Assembly: GCF_013426205.1 (NCBI RefSeq)
Contig: NC_089422.1
Coordinates: 6,014,001 to 6,078,000 of the forward strand
Length of the DNA: 64,000 bases
From: Metarhizium brunneum
Lineage: Eukaryota > Ascomycota > Sordariomycetes > Hypocreales > Clavicipitaceae
Direction of reading: 5' to 3'
The position numbers were made by a program, and so were the translations under genes. The first letter of the stretch is position 1. Each line of letters starts with the position of its first letter. Below, one piece after another: positions 47,475 to 57,809 of this stretch. The notes below the pieces were generated by a model that had not been told where the DNA came from, ran no database searches, and saw nothing but the letters and a program-made list of their open reading frames with translations.

Positions 47475-48485
47475 TACGGAGCAGTAACTCACGTCACGTT
47501 CTCAGATCTGGCATACAACAATCTGCATCAACCAGACTCGGTGGATTTTTGGCCGGGATATGGAGGGGTCCGGGGCATTATCGCATTGATCCAGACGATT
47601 TCTTCTTGGTTCTGCTCCGCATTGTGCCCTACCTAGTGTTATTGCTGCCCAAAGCGTGTATTTTGTGCAGCCGAACAAGAATTTCGTGCTTGACTGGAAC
47701 CTAGTCCGTGCTCTGTAGCCCTTGGTGTCTTCAAGTCTACAGGGAGGTTCCCTGTTCACAGGTCTGCTCTGACCCAATTCCGATCCAGTGACGACAGGCA
47801 AATGCTGAAGGCTCAATTAATACGGAGTAGTCCCACTGGGCATTTCAAGACTGGCAAGGGGTGGTTGGTTGGTTGGGCTGAAGTTGTCTTTTTTTTTCCT
47901 TATGTCGGCTCGCAAGCCACCAGACTCCTTGGGCAACAATGCAGATGCCCAATCAGCCTCGGCGCATCGAGTGATGCGCGATGTACTCCGGCCACAGAAC
48001 ATATCGGCTTGTCGTCTTGCCGAAGCTTGAAAAGGATGTAGCTCGGCGTGCTCCCTGAAGGCAAGTTAAAAAAAGAAATACGGAGTATTGCAGAGTAGAA
48101 TTGCAGAGGTCCGAGTATGCTGGTGGCAGTGGTGCCTGAGGCTGGGCTTCGGTTGGGCCCCCATAAACGCCACCTTCATCTCTCCCCTTCACTCAAATGT
48201 CCGGCGTCTACTCCGTAGTAGTATTGCACGCTTCAGTCCATAGCGACACATGTGCGAGCAGAGTGACAGTAAAGAGCCCATTTATCCCCAGACCCAGGAG
48301 CGGAACAGCAGGTACCCGGCGAAGACGGAGCGCCACATCATCGCTCCGCCGATTTGGTGTCAATGGTTTACATGTACATATGTACATATGTACAGACTCT
48401 GCATTGTTGCCGCCAATATGGTCACGCTTCTTGTCCTTGCGGCTGACCCAAAATAGCCTCAAAATACGCTTGGCACTGCTCCGTA
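47475..48485. repeat. Cluster of TACGGAGTA / TACTCCGTA nonamers
   Basis: Perfect copies at 47821-47829, 48079-48087 and (reverse orientation) 48209-48217; one-mismatch copies (TACGGAGCA or its complement) at 47475-47483 and 48477-48485. Another TACGGAGCA is at 46121-46129. A 9-mer in either orientation is expected roughly once per 130 kb in random sequence. Confidence 0.75.
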
Positions 48486-49175
48486 TTCTGGAAATCTCTC
48501 CCCGCTATGTGGTCCCCAGTAGGAACGCTACCCGTTTCTCAGCCAAAAGCAATTCGTATGTTTGTAGTGTGCGCACAATCGGCGCAGGCGGCAAAACGCC
48601 CGGCTCCGTCTTGAGTTGCATCATGAGTCTGGGACTCCATACTTGCGTGTTGTACGGTATGTAGCTCGGACATGGACATGGATATGAGCATGGACCTGTT
48701 CATGTCTCTGTTGTTTCCCAACGTTGGCCACTCGGGCTTCGGTGGTCGATCCATTCAGGCGAAACCCCAGCAGCGTCTAGCATGGGGTGTAATTTGCGAG
48801 AGAGAAAAAATAAGAAGATGAAGAAGAAGAAGAGTGAGGGACTCAGAGAGGACCCGACGCGTTGTGTTGTTGTTGTTGTACATCCTTTCGAGGCATGTCT
48901 ATGGATGATGCAGATGTACTCCCTACAAGACTGCTCCGTTGTTTCCTTCTAGTCACTTCGACATGGGTTCCTTCCTAGTTCCTGGCTGGGCACGCCTGAG
49001 TCCCTTGAAGCAGCACAACCGGACTGCTACCATCAGGTACCAGACATGTCTCAACCACTGCTTAACTCTCGTGCTCCAACGGACAAATTGATACAAGGGT
49101 CAACGGTCAATAGTAGTGCTAGGATTTAGTGCTCCCCGCTGTTGCTGCCTGTGGTGGCTGGCCTGCTTGACGATG

Positions 49176-49205
49176 CCCATCACCCATCACCCATCACCCA
49201 TCACC
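49176..49205 (+). repeat. Heptamer tandem repeat (CCCATCA)n
   Basis: Four consecutive copies of a 7-bp unit in the upstream region of the gene starting at 49952. Non-coding minisatellite. Confidence 0.85.
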
Positions 49206-49951
49206 TCGAGGTGCGCGGCAGTTTCATCGTCAGACATAAAACACCTACATTCCGGAACCAATCTTTCCAGACCTGTTCCCTCTTCTTTCCCCTTCTCCCA
49301 ACCCAATCCAAACTCCAGAGCTTGAGATTCTAACATTTCCTCTTCCCGCATCAGCCACATCCTATCCTTCTGCCAGGTACGGCGTAGAGTCGTGTACGAT
49401 ACACTTGTTCCAAGCCGAGAAGAGGAAGAAGAAGAAGAAGCCAGACACTCTACCTGAGCCGTGGATATTCCCCCAAGGACTGCACTATAATCTAGTGCCT
49501 CTCTCTCTTTTTTATTTCTGTACCAAGCGGCCACATCCAGTCAGTCGACTTTGGTCATTGCAGGTGTGGACTTGGTCACCTGCACTTCGGATCACACCGC
49601 TGCTTGCCAGCGCCCAAGGAAAAGAGAGCTCCCAGGACTGTCGTCATTTCTCTATGCATTCCCCAGGCCAATTGGATCTTGCGTTTCTCTAAGGACTTCT
49701 TTATTGCCGGCTCTTCCACAGGATCCTTGTTTTGCATACTACTGCTAGCTAAAAGCTGCGAGGACTGCCCCCGTCCTTGGGCTGTATTGCTGCTACCCGC
49801 GTTTTGGCGTACTCGCTCGTTCGCTCCGGCCACGCTGCGCATTTGCTTACATTGTTTTTTTCGCCATTGTGCTTTTTCTTTTCCCTGTCTTCTTTGCCCA
49901 AGTCGACAAGACACAACTTGTCTTTCGGCGGGGAAAAGTCCATTTTGCAGC

Positions 49952-51111
49952 ATGGTTCCAGGAGATATGCCGCAAACTGCATTGGCTTATAAGAGCACTC
50001 CCATTTCCAGAGATCCGTGGAACACAGGCCACAGGTGCGAGAGTCACGATGCCTCACTGTTGTAGACATGATATACTGACATAGGTTGTAGTGCATTGGT
50101 TGACCCATATGGCAATGATGGCTTCGGAAATGGATTCTATTCCCCTCCCAGGTAAGAATCAAACCTCCCCATCTACACACTTCCTCGAGGACACATGAAT
50201 AACACTGGTTCCTCAGCATCATGAACCCTAGTCATTCTTATGCTCAGAACGGAAATATTCCCAGAAGCGGAGGCGGCTACAACACGCGGGCTGATACATT
50301 TTCCTCTCCTTCGTCAGGTTATGCGTTGCGAACTCCGGCTACCGCCTCTTCATCCATGGCGCCTGCATTCAACGGTTACAAGAGCCCAGGCAAGACGACA
50401 GGCTGGGACAATCATGGGCGCTATTCCCCCACGGGCTCCCTCGAGGAGATGGTTGCTTCTCCCAGCTTGTCTGATTATTCCGTCGAGAACGTCATGGGAG
50501 TGACTAGCCCACAGCAGAAGCCGCGCCATAGTGGCAAGCGCGGCTCTCAGCGGCGACCGTCGAATCGAGATGAGTTTGACGGTCCCCATCAGTTCTTGCA
50601 ACGTCCTCCACAAGAGGTTATTGATATGCAGGAGAGGGAGTTACCGCACCTCCCGACTAATCTTCACGTTCAAGAGCAGGACACCGTGCTGAACCAGGTC
50701 AACGATCGGCTCTCACAGTGTGCCTTTGACTTCGTGGCCAAGTATCAGTTCCCTATTCCCCTGACACAGGACATGCGACCGGTCGAAAGACCACAGGATC
50801 GTGAATGGACTGAATGGGTGTACCTGCTCAAAAGATTGGCAACTAAGCGACGCATCCCTGCAAGAGTCTTGTACAATGGTCAGATCAAACAATTCGTGAC
50901 CATTCTAGAAAACTCACTGGAGATGCGCCACGCTGCCAAACACCAAAGCCGTCCTCTGAAAGACGACCGGAACATACTGCAGCTCATCTCTGCAGGCATT
51001 CAAGTCGCCAAAATCTTGAAGGACGCGTCGGCCATGGACTACCTGGACCACTTATACGTTGAAACAGAATCTCGGATTCAGGAACGCACCAAATCGCGAT
51101 TCCGATCCTAA
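49952..51111 (+). CDS. Conserved filamentous-fungal protein of unknown function
   Basis: I cannot name a function. Three exons (49952-50034, 50092-50151, 50217-51111; introns of 57 and 65 nt) give 345 aa. The first two short exons join into one sensible frame: MVPGDMPQTALAYKSTPI, then SALVDPYGNDGFGNG, then YSPPSIMNPSHS. The N-terminal ~190 residues are Ser/Gly/Pro-rich and probably disordered (with KRGSQRRPSNR). The C-terminal ~140 residues form a charged, likely helical domain (LSQCAFDFVAKYQFPIP, REWTEWVYLLKRLATKRR, ARVLYNGQIKQFVTILENS, LQLISAGIQVAKIL) that looks like a strongly constrained fungal domain without recognisable catalytic motifs. A shorter product from the internal ATG at 50221 is possible. 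Head-to-head with CON7 across the long gap. Confidence 0.8.
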
Positions 51112-52305
51112 GTTTTGCTGCACTTGCAAGCCAGCACCCATTATACGTTTTTTGATACCAGAATCCCTTCCTCCCTGAAGCGAGGATTCTCTCAGCATCT
51201 ACCCGAGGGATGTTTTTGAACCAGATTGAACAAGTGAAAGGGGAGCAATGTGCCATAGCCTCCTTATTGATACAGCTGGATAGGAAAAGACACGTTTTAT
51301 GATGATGACTCTATTTTGTACATGGATTCTGAAGTTCGACAGCACGCTGGTTCGCTCGTTGCAGGAACCGTCCGTTAATTGATGAGACAGGTGGGTTCGT
51401 CCATTGGTGTTTGCCTGCTATCACAGCGGCCATGATGTCTGGCTTTTGTTAGAGTTTTTTTTTTTTAAATGCAAGCATTTGCCGCCAATAGTCCCCGTCT
51501 CCATTAAACTGGCGCAAAGCACAGCTATGGGTACATGATGGTATGAGATGCGAATATGAGCCTGGAGGTGTATTAGTAGTTTCGTAGGGATAGATTTTTT
51601 ATAGCGTACCATGTATTCACTTGCCGTTGAGACAAAGTGTGTGGTGTGTGTGAGTGAACTTTCTCCGTAATGGACGATCTACAGCATGGACAAGTGCGAG
51701 ACCAAGCCGATGCTTGCTTGTAGGGTAGCCATCAGCCTGCCAGCCAACTCTGACTCTCCTTCATCAACGGCAAACGCCACCCCGTCAATCAGCGAACTAC
51801 GTACGGCTCAGCCCACACTCGGCAACTCAACCCATCGGTCAACAGAATCCACGGTCAGAGAGCCGTAAACGCCATGCGGCTGCATGTGGTCCTGACACGC
51901 AATGTGGGTGGTCGACCATCCCGCAGGTTCTCACCTCATCCCAGTCTTTCGGTATTCCAATCCGGTATAGCGCCATTTAGAAACCGATGAGGCGACTGCG
52001 GGTGAAAGAGTGTAATGCCTTCCTTAAAGTCCATCTTCACCCTACATTTCTAATCTTTACATATTCTCAACTGGTACATGGGAGGGTGTCTACCGTGGAC
52101 CTTCCGACTCGCGAATCGCTGCGCTGATTTTCTGCGCGGTCAATCGGGCGAATGGCCTGAAGCTGCGCTAACTCTCATCTGCCTCTTTGTCGAAAATCAG
52201 CCTCTCGGCGAGCAAACCCTGACGAGAATACTTTAAAAATCCAGGGAAGAGATACTCGGAGGGCGTATTCAAATAGAGTATATCGCTACAGTTGAAGCCG
52301 AAACC
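51112..52305. other. Intergenic region
   Basis: About 1.2 kb between two plus-strand genes; contains a T-rich run near 51460 and the promoter of the next gene. No gene supported. Confidence 0.4.
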
Positions 52306-54730
52306 ATGGCCTCCGTCACATCTCACACATCCCCGCATACATCACCGTACGACTTTGATAACACAGAAGACGAATCATGGCAATATCTAGAGTACTCGAG
52401 CGGCGCATCGGCCCCTGGGTCCGTAGGGTTTCTCCCCAGTCCCGCGAGCGGTAGTCTGAATGGGTATGCTATTGTCGGACACACGCATGCGCACTTGACG
52501 CCGCCACAGGCGTCGGTTTCGCCGTTGAGTTTGGTGGAAATGGACCAGACCATGTTTCTACCGGCGGAGACCTCGTTTGCCGCGCAAGAAGGGTTTGGAG
52601 CGTCCGATGGCCCTGCTGGGTTTGTCCAGGGAAGTGAAAATGAGTCTGCGGGTGGCAGTGGGAGTGGGAGCTTTTTGACGCCGCAGGAGTATTTGTTTGC
52701 TGATGGGGGCTTGTCACAGCGGGAGATGAATGGTGAGCTTGTCCATCTCTGGCGATGCGTATCTGGGCGTCGGTGACAAAGACGTGGTATCTAATGATGT
52801 GATAGATATGGCGCCGTTTATGAGCAACTTCCTCACAAGCGAACAGACCACCACAACAACTGACTTCACACCATCTCTATTCCACATGGACTCAACCATC
52901 ACATCTTGGACTGCTATAAGCCCTGCTGCAGCAAACAACCATGTAGTTTCTTTTGAGGAATTCATCTCCTCCTCCAACACCACAACCAACAGCATCACAT
53001 CGTCGTCACCTACAGGATCCAGTCCAAAATCACCATCTATCAAATCCGAATTCTCCAAATCCCCCATCGCCCTTCGCAAAGTCAAGGATGCCAAGATCGA
53101 AAAGAAGACCAAAAAACCCGCCGACTCACAGTCTGGCAAATTCGTCATCGTGACGCCCAACTCTATAACCGCTCACGCTGGTCGCCCCAACCCCTTCGAA
53201 TGCTTCGAAGCTATGCGGGCTACTCAACGCGGCCGCAAGGGACCTCTGGCGTATGAAACAAAAGAAAACGCCCTGCAGGTCCGTCGTGTCGGTGCCTGTT
53301 TCTGCTGCCATAGCCGGAAAGTCAAATGCGACAAGGAGCGGCCCTGCAAGCACTGCAAACGGCTGATGCTGCATGTTCCCCAGGTGGTATGTTGGCAGTT
53401 TCAGGATTTCATCCCCGCCTTGTTCCCGGAGTTTATCAGAGCGCACTTCAAGAAGGATGAGATCGTCAAGTTTTTGAAAGACAATGTCGACGGCTTCGTG
53501 GTGCGCGGCGTGTCACAACCGTGCGAGATTGGGCTGTTCTGTGGACTGAGGTTCTCGGCGGTGCTGAGCGTCAAGGCCAAGTTCTTCACGCCCAAGACGT
53601 GTGATGTCCTGCAGCACTGGCATACGAACCCACAGGGTGGCAGTCAGAACCTCCAGGCTAATGGTTCGGCGCCGATTGGACTCGAGTTAAACACCACGGC
53701 CCAGAGGGATGATTTGAGGAGGAAGGTCAAGGCGTACGTGGCGGACATCATAAACGAGCCGTTTTACGCGGAGCAGGTTACCGATTCGGTGAGGTCGACG
53801 CAGTTGCCGGTCAAGATATTAAGAATTGTGCAGACATATGCCAAACAATCCGATGTAGGTCCAAACACACCCGTCCTTCCTATTGCATCATGTGGCAGAA
53901 ACTAACAGACTGCAAAAGTCCCCCATGGTCAAACGCGCTCTGTCCATCTACGCCATGCACTACATCATGACCCGGCACCTCTGCATAACCCCCAAATCCA
54001 TCCTTGCTCTCCAGCCGGGCCTCGTGTCCCAAAACACGCCCTTCATAACCCCGCGCGTGCTCGCTCGTCAAATCAAGTCCCTCATCGATGGGCTCATCCT
54101 CCGTGAAATGCAAGTCATATTCGAACTCTTCTCCAAGTCCCTGAAGCCCAAGCACCGTCGCGAGTGGGCTCCCTGCACTGCGGCCTTCCTCGTCCTCTGC
54201 CTCTTCATGGAAGCCGTGGAGACTACAGCCGAGAATTTCGTCATTTACCAAAACGAGATTAATAAACGGAACATGTCGCCGCCAGAGTATAAGCGGGGTT
54301 TTGCGTTGGATATTTGCAAGGAGCTGGAGAATATGCCATTCAAGCAGTTTGCATATCAATTTCACAATATTTATCAGACTCATGCGAGGGATGTGAATAC
54401 GAAAAGCTTTAATCCCCTGTTTGATGAGAGTTTCGAGGCGCGGGGAGAACTGGATGGGCCGGCGGTTGAGATGGTTCGGGGTATGCGAGAGTTGTTTGCG
54501 GGTGAAGATTGTAAGTTTTGTACTTTTTACGACTGTGACTTTGCATATGCCGATGGTGCTAACTAGTTGCAGGGCAAGATATGCAGTTCCTTGCCGATGA
54601 CGAAATTATTCTGAGTAGGGGCGAGAGCACACATCCCATAGATAGCTCATTTCTTTACACGGGGCGATTGGTGGCCAAGTTTTTACTGTCGTTTACAGAT
54701 GAGAACGTAATTTTTGGTGGCAAGATCTAG
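52306..54730 (+). CDS. Zn2Cys6 (C6) transcription factor
   Basis: Fungal binuclear-cluster DNA-binding regulator. Exons 52306-52732, 52806-53854, 53919-54510 and 54573-54730, introns 62-73 nt; 741 aa. The second intron ends in AAAAG. The N-terminal ~290 residues are Ser/Thr-rich with a run of Thr. The zinc cluster is C307-x2-C310-x6-C317-x5-C323-x2-C326-x11-C338; the last spacing is longer than the usual 6-8. Unlike most of the class, the cluster lies in the middle of the protein, preceded by a basic region (RATQRGRKGPLAYETKENA). The C-terminal half (CWQFQDFIPALFPEFIR, EQVTDSVRSTQLPVKILR, AMHYIMTRHLC, REWAPCTAAFLVLCLFMEA, YTGRLVAKFLLSFTDE) is a conserved block seen in a subgroup of C6 proteins, not the standard fungal-specific TF domain. 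Targets unknown. Confidence 0.85.
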
Positions 54731-55164
54731 CTTTGTATTTGGTCGATGCAGATTCAGTTTGGAACAGTCCTTACAAACTATTACTCATATCATTAGGGCC
54801 AGATGCAGAAATCGTTTCGCGGCTGTTCCGCAGCGTCCTGCTGGCTACGAAGGCATTGGCACATGCAACTACTTGGGGTTTGCAATATATGGCTACAATT
54901 AAGAGTTTGGACAACGATGTAATGATAGCGGACTTTGCATTTGTAGATATATACTACACAGCGTCAATGGCATGTTTGCCCGATTTTAGTCCTGAAGTCA
55001 CACTGCGTCTATGCCTTCAGGGTGGAGCGGACTGGTTGTCTAGACCTTGGCTTGTTCTCCCACGTACGAACGAAAAGAAAAGTTACACGCTTGCGCATTG
55101 GAAAGCAGCGAGGTGTAGGCAAATTGTGGGTTATCACGCTTCTCCTTGAGAAATAAAGAACAAA

Positions 55165-55188
55165 CCCCCCCCCCAACCCCCCCCCCCC
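55165..55188 (+). repeat. Poly-C tract (C10 AA C12)
   Basis: Low-complexity tract about 440 bp after the C6-factor stop codon. The minus strand carries two long G runs. Confidence 0.85.
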
Positions 55189-55629
55189 AGTAGTAAATGT
55201 CAAGTTGGGACGGGGCCAACGCTTCAGTTCCAATGCCGACTCAGCCCAAAATCAAGGCATTGAAAGCCGGTATCGCACTCGGAAGTCTTTTGTGTCATCG
55301 GAATGAAAGGTTTGGTCAACCCAGTCCAGCGTGACAGATTCTTCACAGGGCAGTATCGTAACATGATGTGAAAGGGAGAAAGAAAGATTTGGGTGGGACT
55401 GCTGCACGAGATTTTTGTCTTAGGAGTGGGTGGACCACCTCACGTGATGACTAGGTTTGCATTTCTTGATCTGTTTGCTGCGCCGCTACCTGTCCTCTTC
55501 TTCTCTTTCTTTCATATTAATTTTTGTTTGTTTCGTTGCACGATTAATCAACCGGTAATGAATCGTCAACTTGCTATCGGTCATATTTGCGTGCTAGAGT
55601 AACGGATTTTACTGCCTTTTTTATTTTAC

Positions 55630-55655
55630 CGGAGAGAAGATGCATCTTCTCTCCG
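55630..55655. repeat. Perfect 26-bp palindrome
   Basis: The 13-bp half-site CGGAGAGAAGATG is followed directly by its reverse complement, with no spacer. It sits in an AT-rich intergenic stretch. It could be a dimer-binding site or cruciform-prone sequence; CGG at each end, facing outward, recalls half-sites of binuclear-cluster factors, but no factor can be assigned. Confidence 0.9.
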
Positions 55656-56257
55656 ATTTGTGGTGTTTCCGACATACTTTCGCCGCAGGGCGAGGAATTC
55701 AGGCGTTGACTGCTGATGTAACTGCCTGATGCCTTAATAGGGTTCCAATTGAGTCGTAGAGTCCCTAGTAGTTTGTGTCGTGAAGTTTTTGCCGCGTGAA
55801 GATGCATTGTTGCAGAGAGCGTGACGGTTTCACGGTTCCATGGTACCGAGTGCAAGAGCCGGCGAGGAAAGTCAATTTCAACTCCCGCTTGCTGTGACTG
55901 TGTTACTGCGAAGGATTGGTTCTTGCCCTTTGTACTTGGGTGTACGGGTCATTAGGGCTGCTCGACCTCGTTCAACATTTGACGACAGCCGGCTCTGTCG
56001 AGCCAGCATCGCTACCAACACTACTCTACCCTTAGCCTACGCCCCTACAAACTATATTTTTTATCGTGTATTATTAACCATACAGATACGCGTCCTTTGA
56101 CAATCCGCAGATGAAATGATCCTTGCAGTGCGGTTGAACGGGCGCGCTTCCCACATTTGAATTGATCCGACGACGCGACTCGATATAGCCATTGCATTTG
56201 CTCGAACCGGCCACGCGACACAATAGCAAATAGCAAAGTAAGGGGTATTACACCTAA

Positions 56258-56845
56258 ATGTCGCCTGTCGCGCATTCCATAGAACAAAGCAGACTGGAAA
56301 TTGTACTACTGGCTGCCGGCGTTCTTGTGCTCGTTCTTTTCTTCGGCATCTTCATCCTCGTCTGCGTCAGCTTAACACACTCGAACGCACCTCTTTCACG
56401 GCACAGAGCTACGTCATGGGGAGGATACTGGAATGAGCGGTGGGATGCTGGCCCGTCAGCACCGGGCCAAGATGAAGGTGTATTTCATAGTGTTCGTCGA
56501 CGAAGCGTGTCAATTGCTGAAGAAGTCAGAAAGAAGCTGACAAGTTTGAAGCAATTGCTGACATTAGATATGCCCGATTATGACGATGTCCCAAGGCAAC
56601 GGTATATCGAAAGCACAGACTTCACGCCATACAACATTACGACCCTGAATGACGGGACAGATCATGGCTTGTCCACGCTCCTATTAGATGATAACTCCAA
56701 CTGGCATGACCTGCTGGAGTCGCCGGCCTCGAGCACCGGGAGAGATCGAGAGGGAGGGATTGTAACAAAGAGACCTGAGAGAGCAATGGTTCATGACGAT
56801 AGCTGCGATTTAGAGGCGCAGGATTCTGATGACTCTGAACACTGA
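56258..56845 (+). CDS. Hypothetical single-pass membrane protein
   Basis: Unrecognised 195-aa protein, single exon, clear ATG. One strong transmembrane helix near the N-terminus (residues about 14-38, IVLLAAGVLVLVLFFGIFILV). A basic stretch follows (SVRRRSVSIAEEVRKKLTSLKQLL), then an acidic, Ser/Asp-rich tail (DDSCDLEAQDSDDSEH). RRRSVS looks like a basophilic-kinase site. Signal-anchor topology with a cytosolic tail is inferred. Reality rests on the full-length open frame and protein-like composition, not on homology. Converges on MIC10 (about 230 bp between stops). Confidence 0.55.
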   Translation: MSPVAHSIEQSRLEIVLLAAGVLVLVLFFGIFILVCVSLTHSNAPLSRHRATSWGGYWNERWDAGPSAPGQDEGVFHSVRRRSVSIAEEVRKKLTSLKQLLTLDMPDYDDVPRQRYIESTDFTPYNITTLNDGTDHGLSTLLLDDNSNWHDLLESPASSTGRDREGGIVTKRPERAMVHDDSCDLEAQDSDDSEH

Positions 56846-57072
56846 AGACCTGGGAAATTGGGCAATATCACTCGCGGCAGACTCGGGATGAAGAAGTCCG
56901 TTCCTGAGATGGTGTACAGAAAAATTGCTAATTAGGCTAGCCGCCTATAAAATGGCTCAGATTTATAAACAACCCATGCCGTAATCTATCTTGCTTGCTC
57001 CGTTTTCCCACCGTCGTCCATCTGTTTTGTTTGTACATTGACGAAGCGTCGTCAGATTTCGCCGGTTCAAAT

Positions 57073-57415
57073 CTAAGGTTGCTGCTGCTTCTTGAGATCG
57101 CGCGCCGCCAGCTTCAGATTGATGTTGCATTCCTCGTAGGCTCGTCCAGCACCGAAACCGGCACCAACAAAGGCGGGCCAGGCTCGTCGTCGAAATAACA
57201 GGACGGAAAAGACGACACCGAAACCGAGACCAAGGGTAGATTTTACGAGGAGGTTCGACAGACAGCGATCCCACTACACCTTGACGTTAGATCTTACCGT
57301 TCACATTGTCGCGTGTGCTCGCTGGGAAATAATATACCTTCTCGTTGAGGAGGGCCTCGCTGACGGGTCGGGAAATGGCGCTCGCAGGAGCTGCAGCAGG
57401 GGCGGACTCGGGCAT
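57073..57415 (-). CDS. MIC10: MICOS complex subunit MIC10
   Basis: Small inner-mitochondrial-membrane protein that bends the membrane at crista junctions as a core MICOS subunit. Exons 57415-57338 and 57273-57073, joined over a 64-nt intron (GTATAT...GTGTAG); 92 aa, normal length for the family. An Ala/Pro-rich N-terminus leads to the conserved LLNEKWDRCLSNLLVK. Two hairpin helices follow, with glycine motifs GLGFG (residues 41-45) and GAGFGAG (63-69), separated by the basic turn FRRRAW (53-58). The family-typical RAYEECN comes next. A likely 5' UTR intron at 57426-57487 (GTAAGT...CTCAG) precedes the ATG. Shares a ~395-bp promoter region with divergent URB2. Confidence 0.93.
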
Positions 57416-57809
57416 GGTGAATAGACTGAGTGGTGGCGCGTGAGATTTCTGGAGGTCATGAGATCGACCGGCGACTCGGACGACTTACGTATTTGCGGAA
57501 TTGATGCCAATGTAGTGTGATTGGAGCTACAGACAGCTTCGACGTCGGCGATGCTCTGATGTCAATTGTGACGAAAACCAGTCGGCCAATGGCCCAGGTT
57601 ACCCGAAGGCGGTGAGACTTGTCCCAGGCATGTGGGTTTTGTATTGGGCGGCAGAATTTTGGAAATTTTGGCTTGCAGTTGCAGCCAAACGCACCGTGGG
57701 GCAGAGCACTTGGTCTTTTCCGACCAGCAACGCTGAGTGTTCGGAGCATTCTGGCGGCCTTGGATTTTATAATCATAGAGGCGCATGGGTTGAATGGCTT
57801 TGACAGCTG
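57416..57809. promoter_or_regulatory. Bidirectional promoter MIC10/URB2
   Basis: 394 bp between the divergent start codons; it includes the putative MIC10 5' UTR intron (57426-57487) and an upstream ATG at 57794 that would give a minimal upstream ORF if the URB2 intron is spliced. Confidence 0.5.

Larger units (their letters stand above)
43028..49951. other. Very long (6.9 kb) gene-poor upstream region of CON7
   Basis: Lies between divergent CON7 (-) and the gene at 49952 (+). No protein gene could be supported on either strand. Contents: a splice acceptor at 43044 indicating a CON7 leader intron; a short AGGCCTGCAG repeat near 44820-44850; an AGCCTCCC repeat near 45268-45295; a cluster of TACGGAGTA-type motifs at 47475-48485; a TACATATG-type repeat at 48369-48394; GAA and GTT microsatellites near 48816-48878; a CCATCAC heptamer repeat at 49176-49205; and pyrimidine-rich sequence from about 49240 that may be the leader of the right-hand gene. 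Confidence 0.55.
54731..56257. other. Intergenic region with poly-C tract and perfect palindrome
   Basis: No gene supported; the open frame at 54733-55149 has no ATG start and no recognised motif. Contains C10-AA-C12 at 55165-55188 and a perfect 26-bp palindrome at 55630-55655. Confidence 0.45.

Noticed and set aside
54733..55149. 138-codon frame after the C6-factor gene
   Set aside because: No ATG at its start, no motif, and it begins right at the previous gene's stop, so it is more likely 3' UTR.
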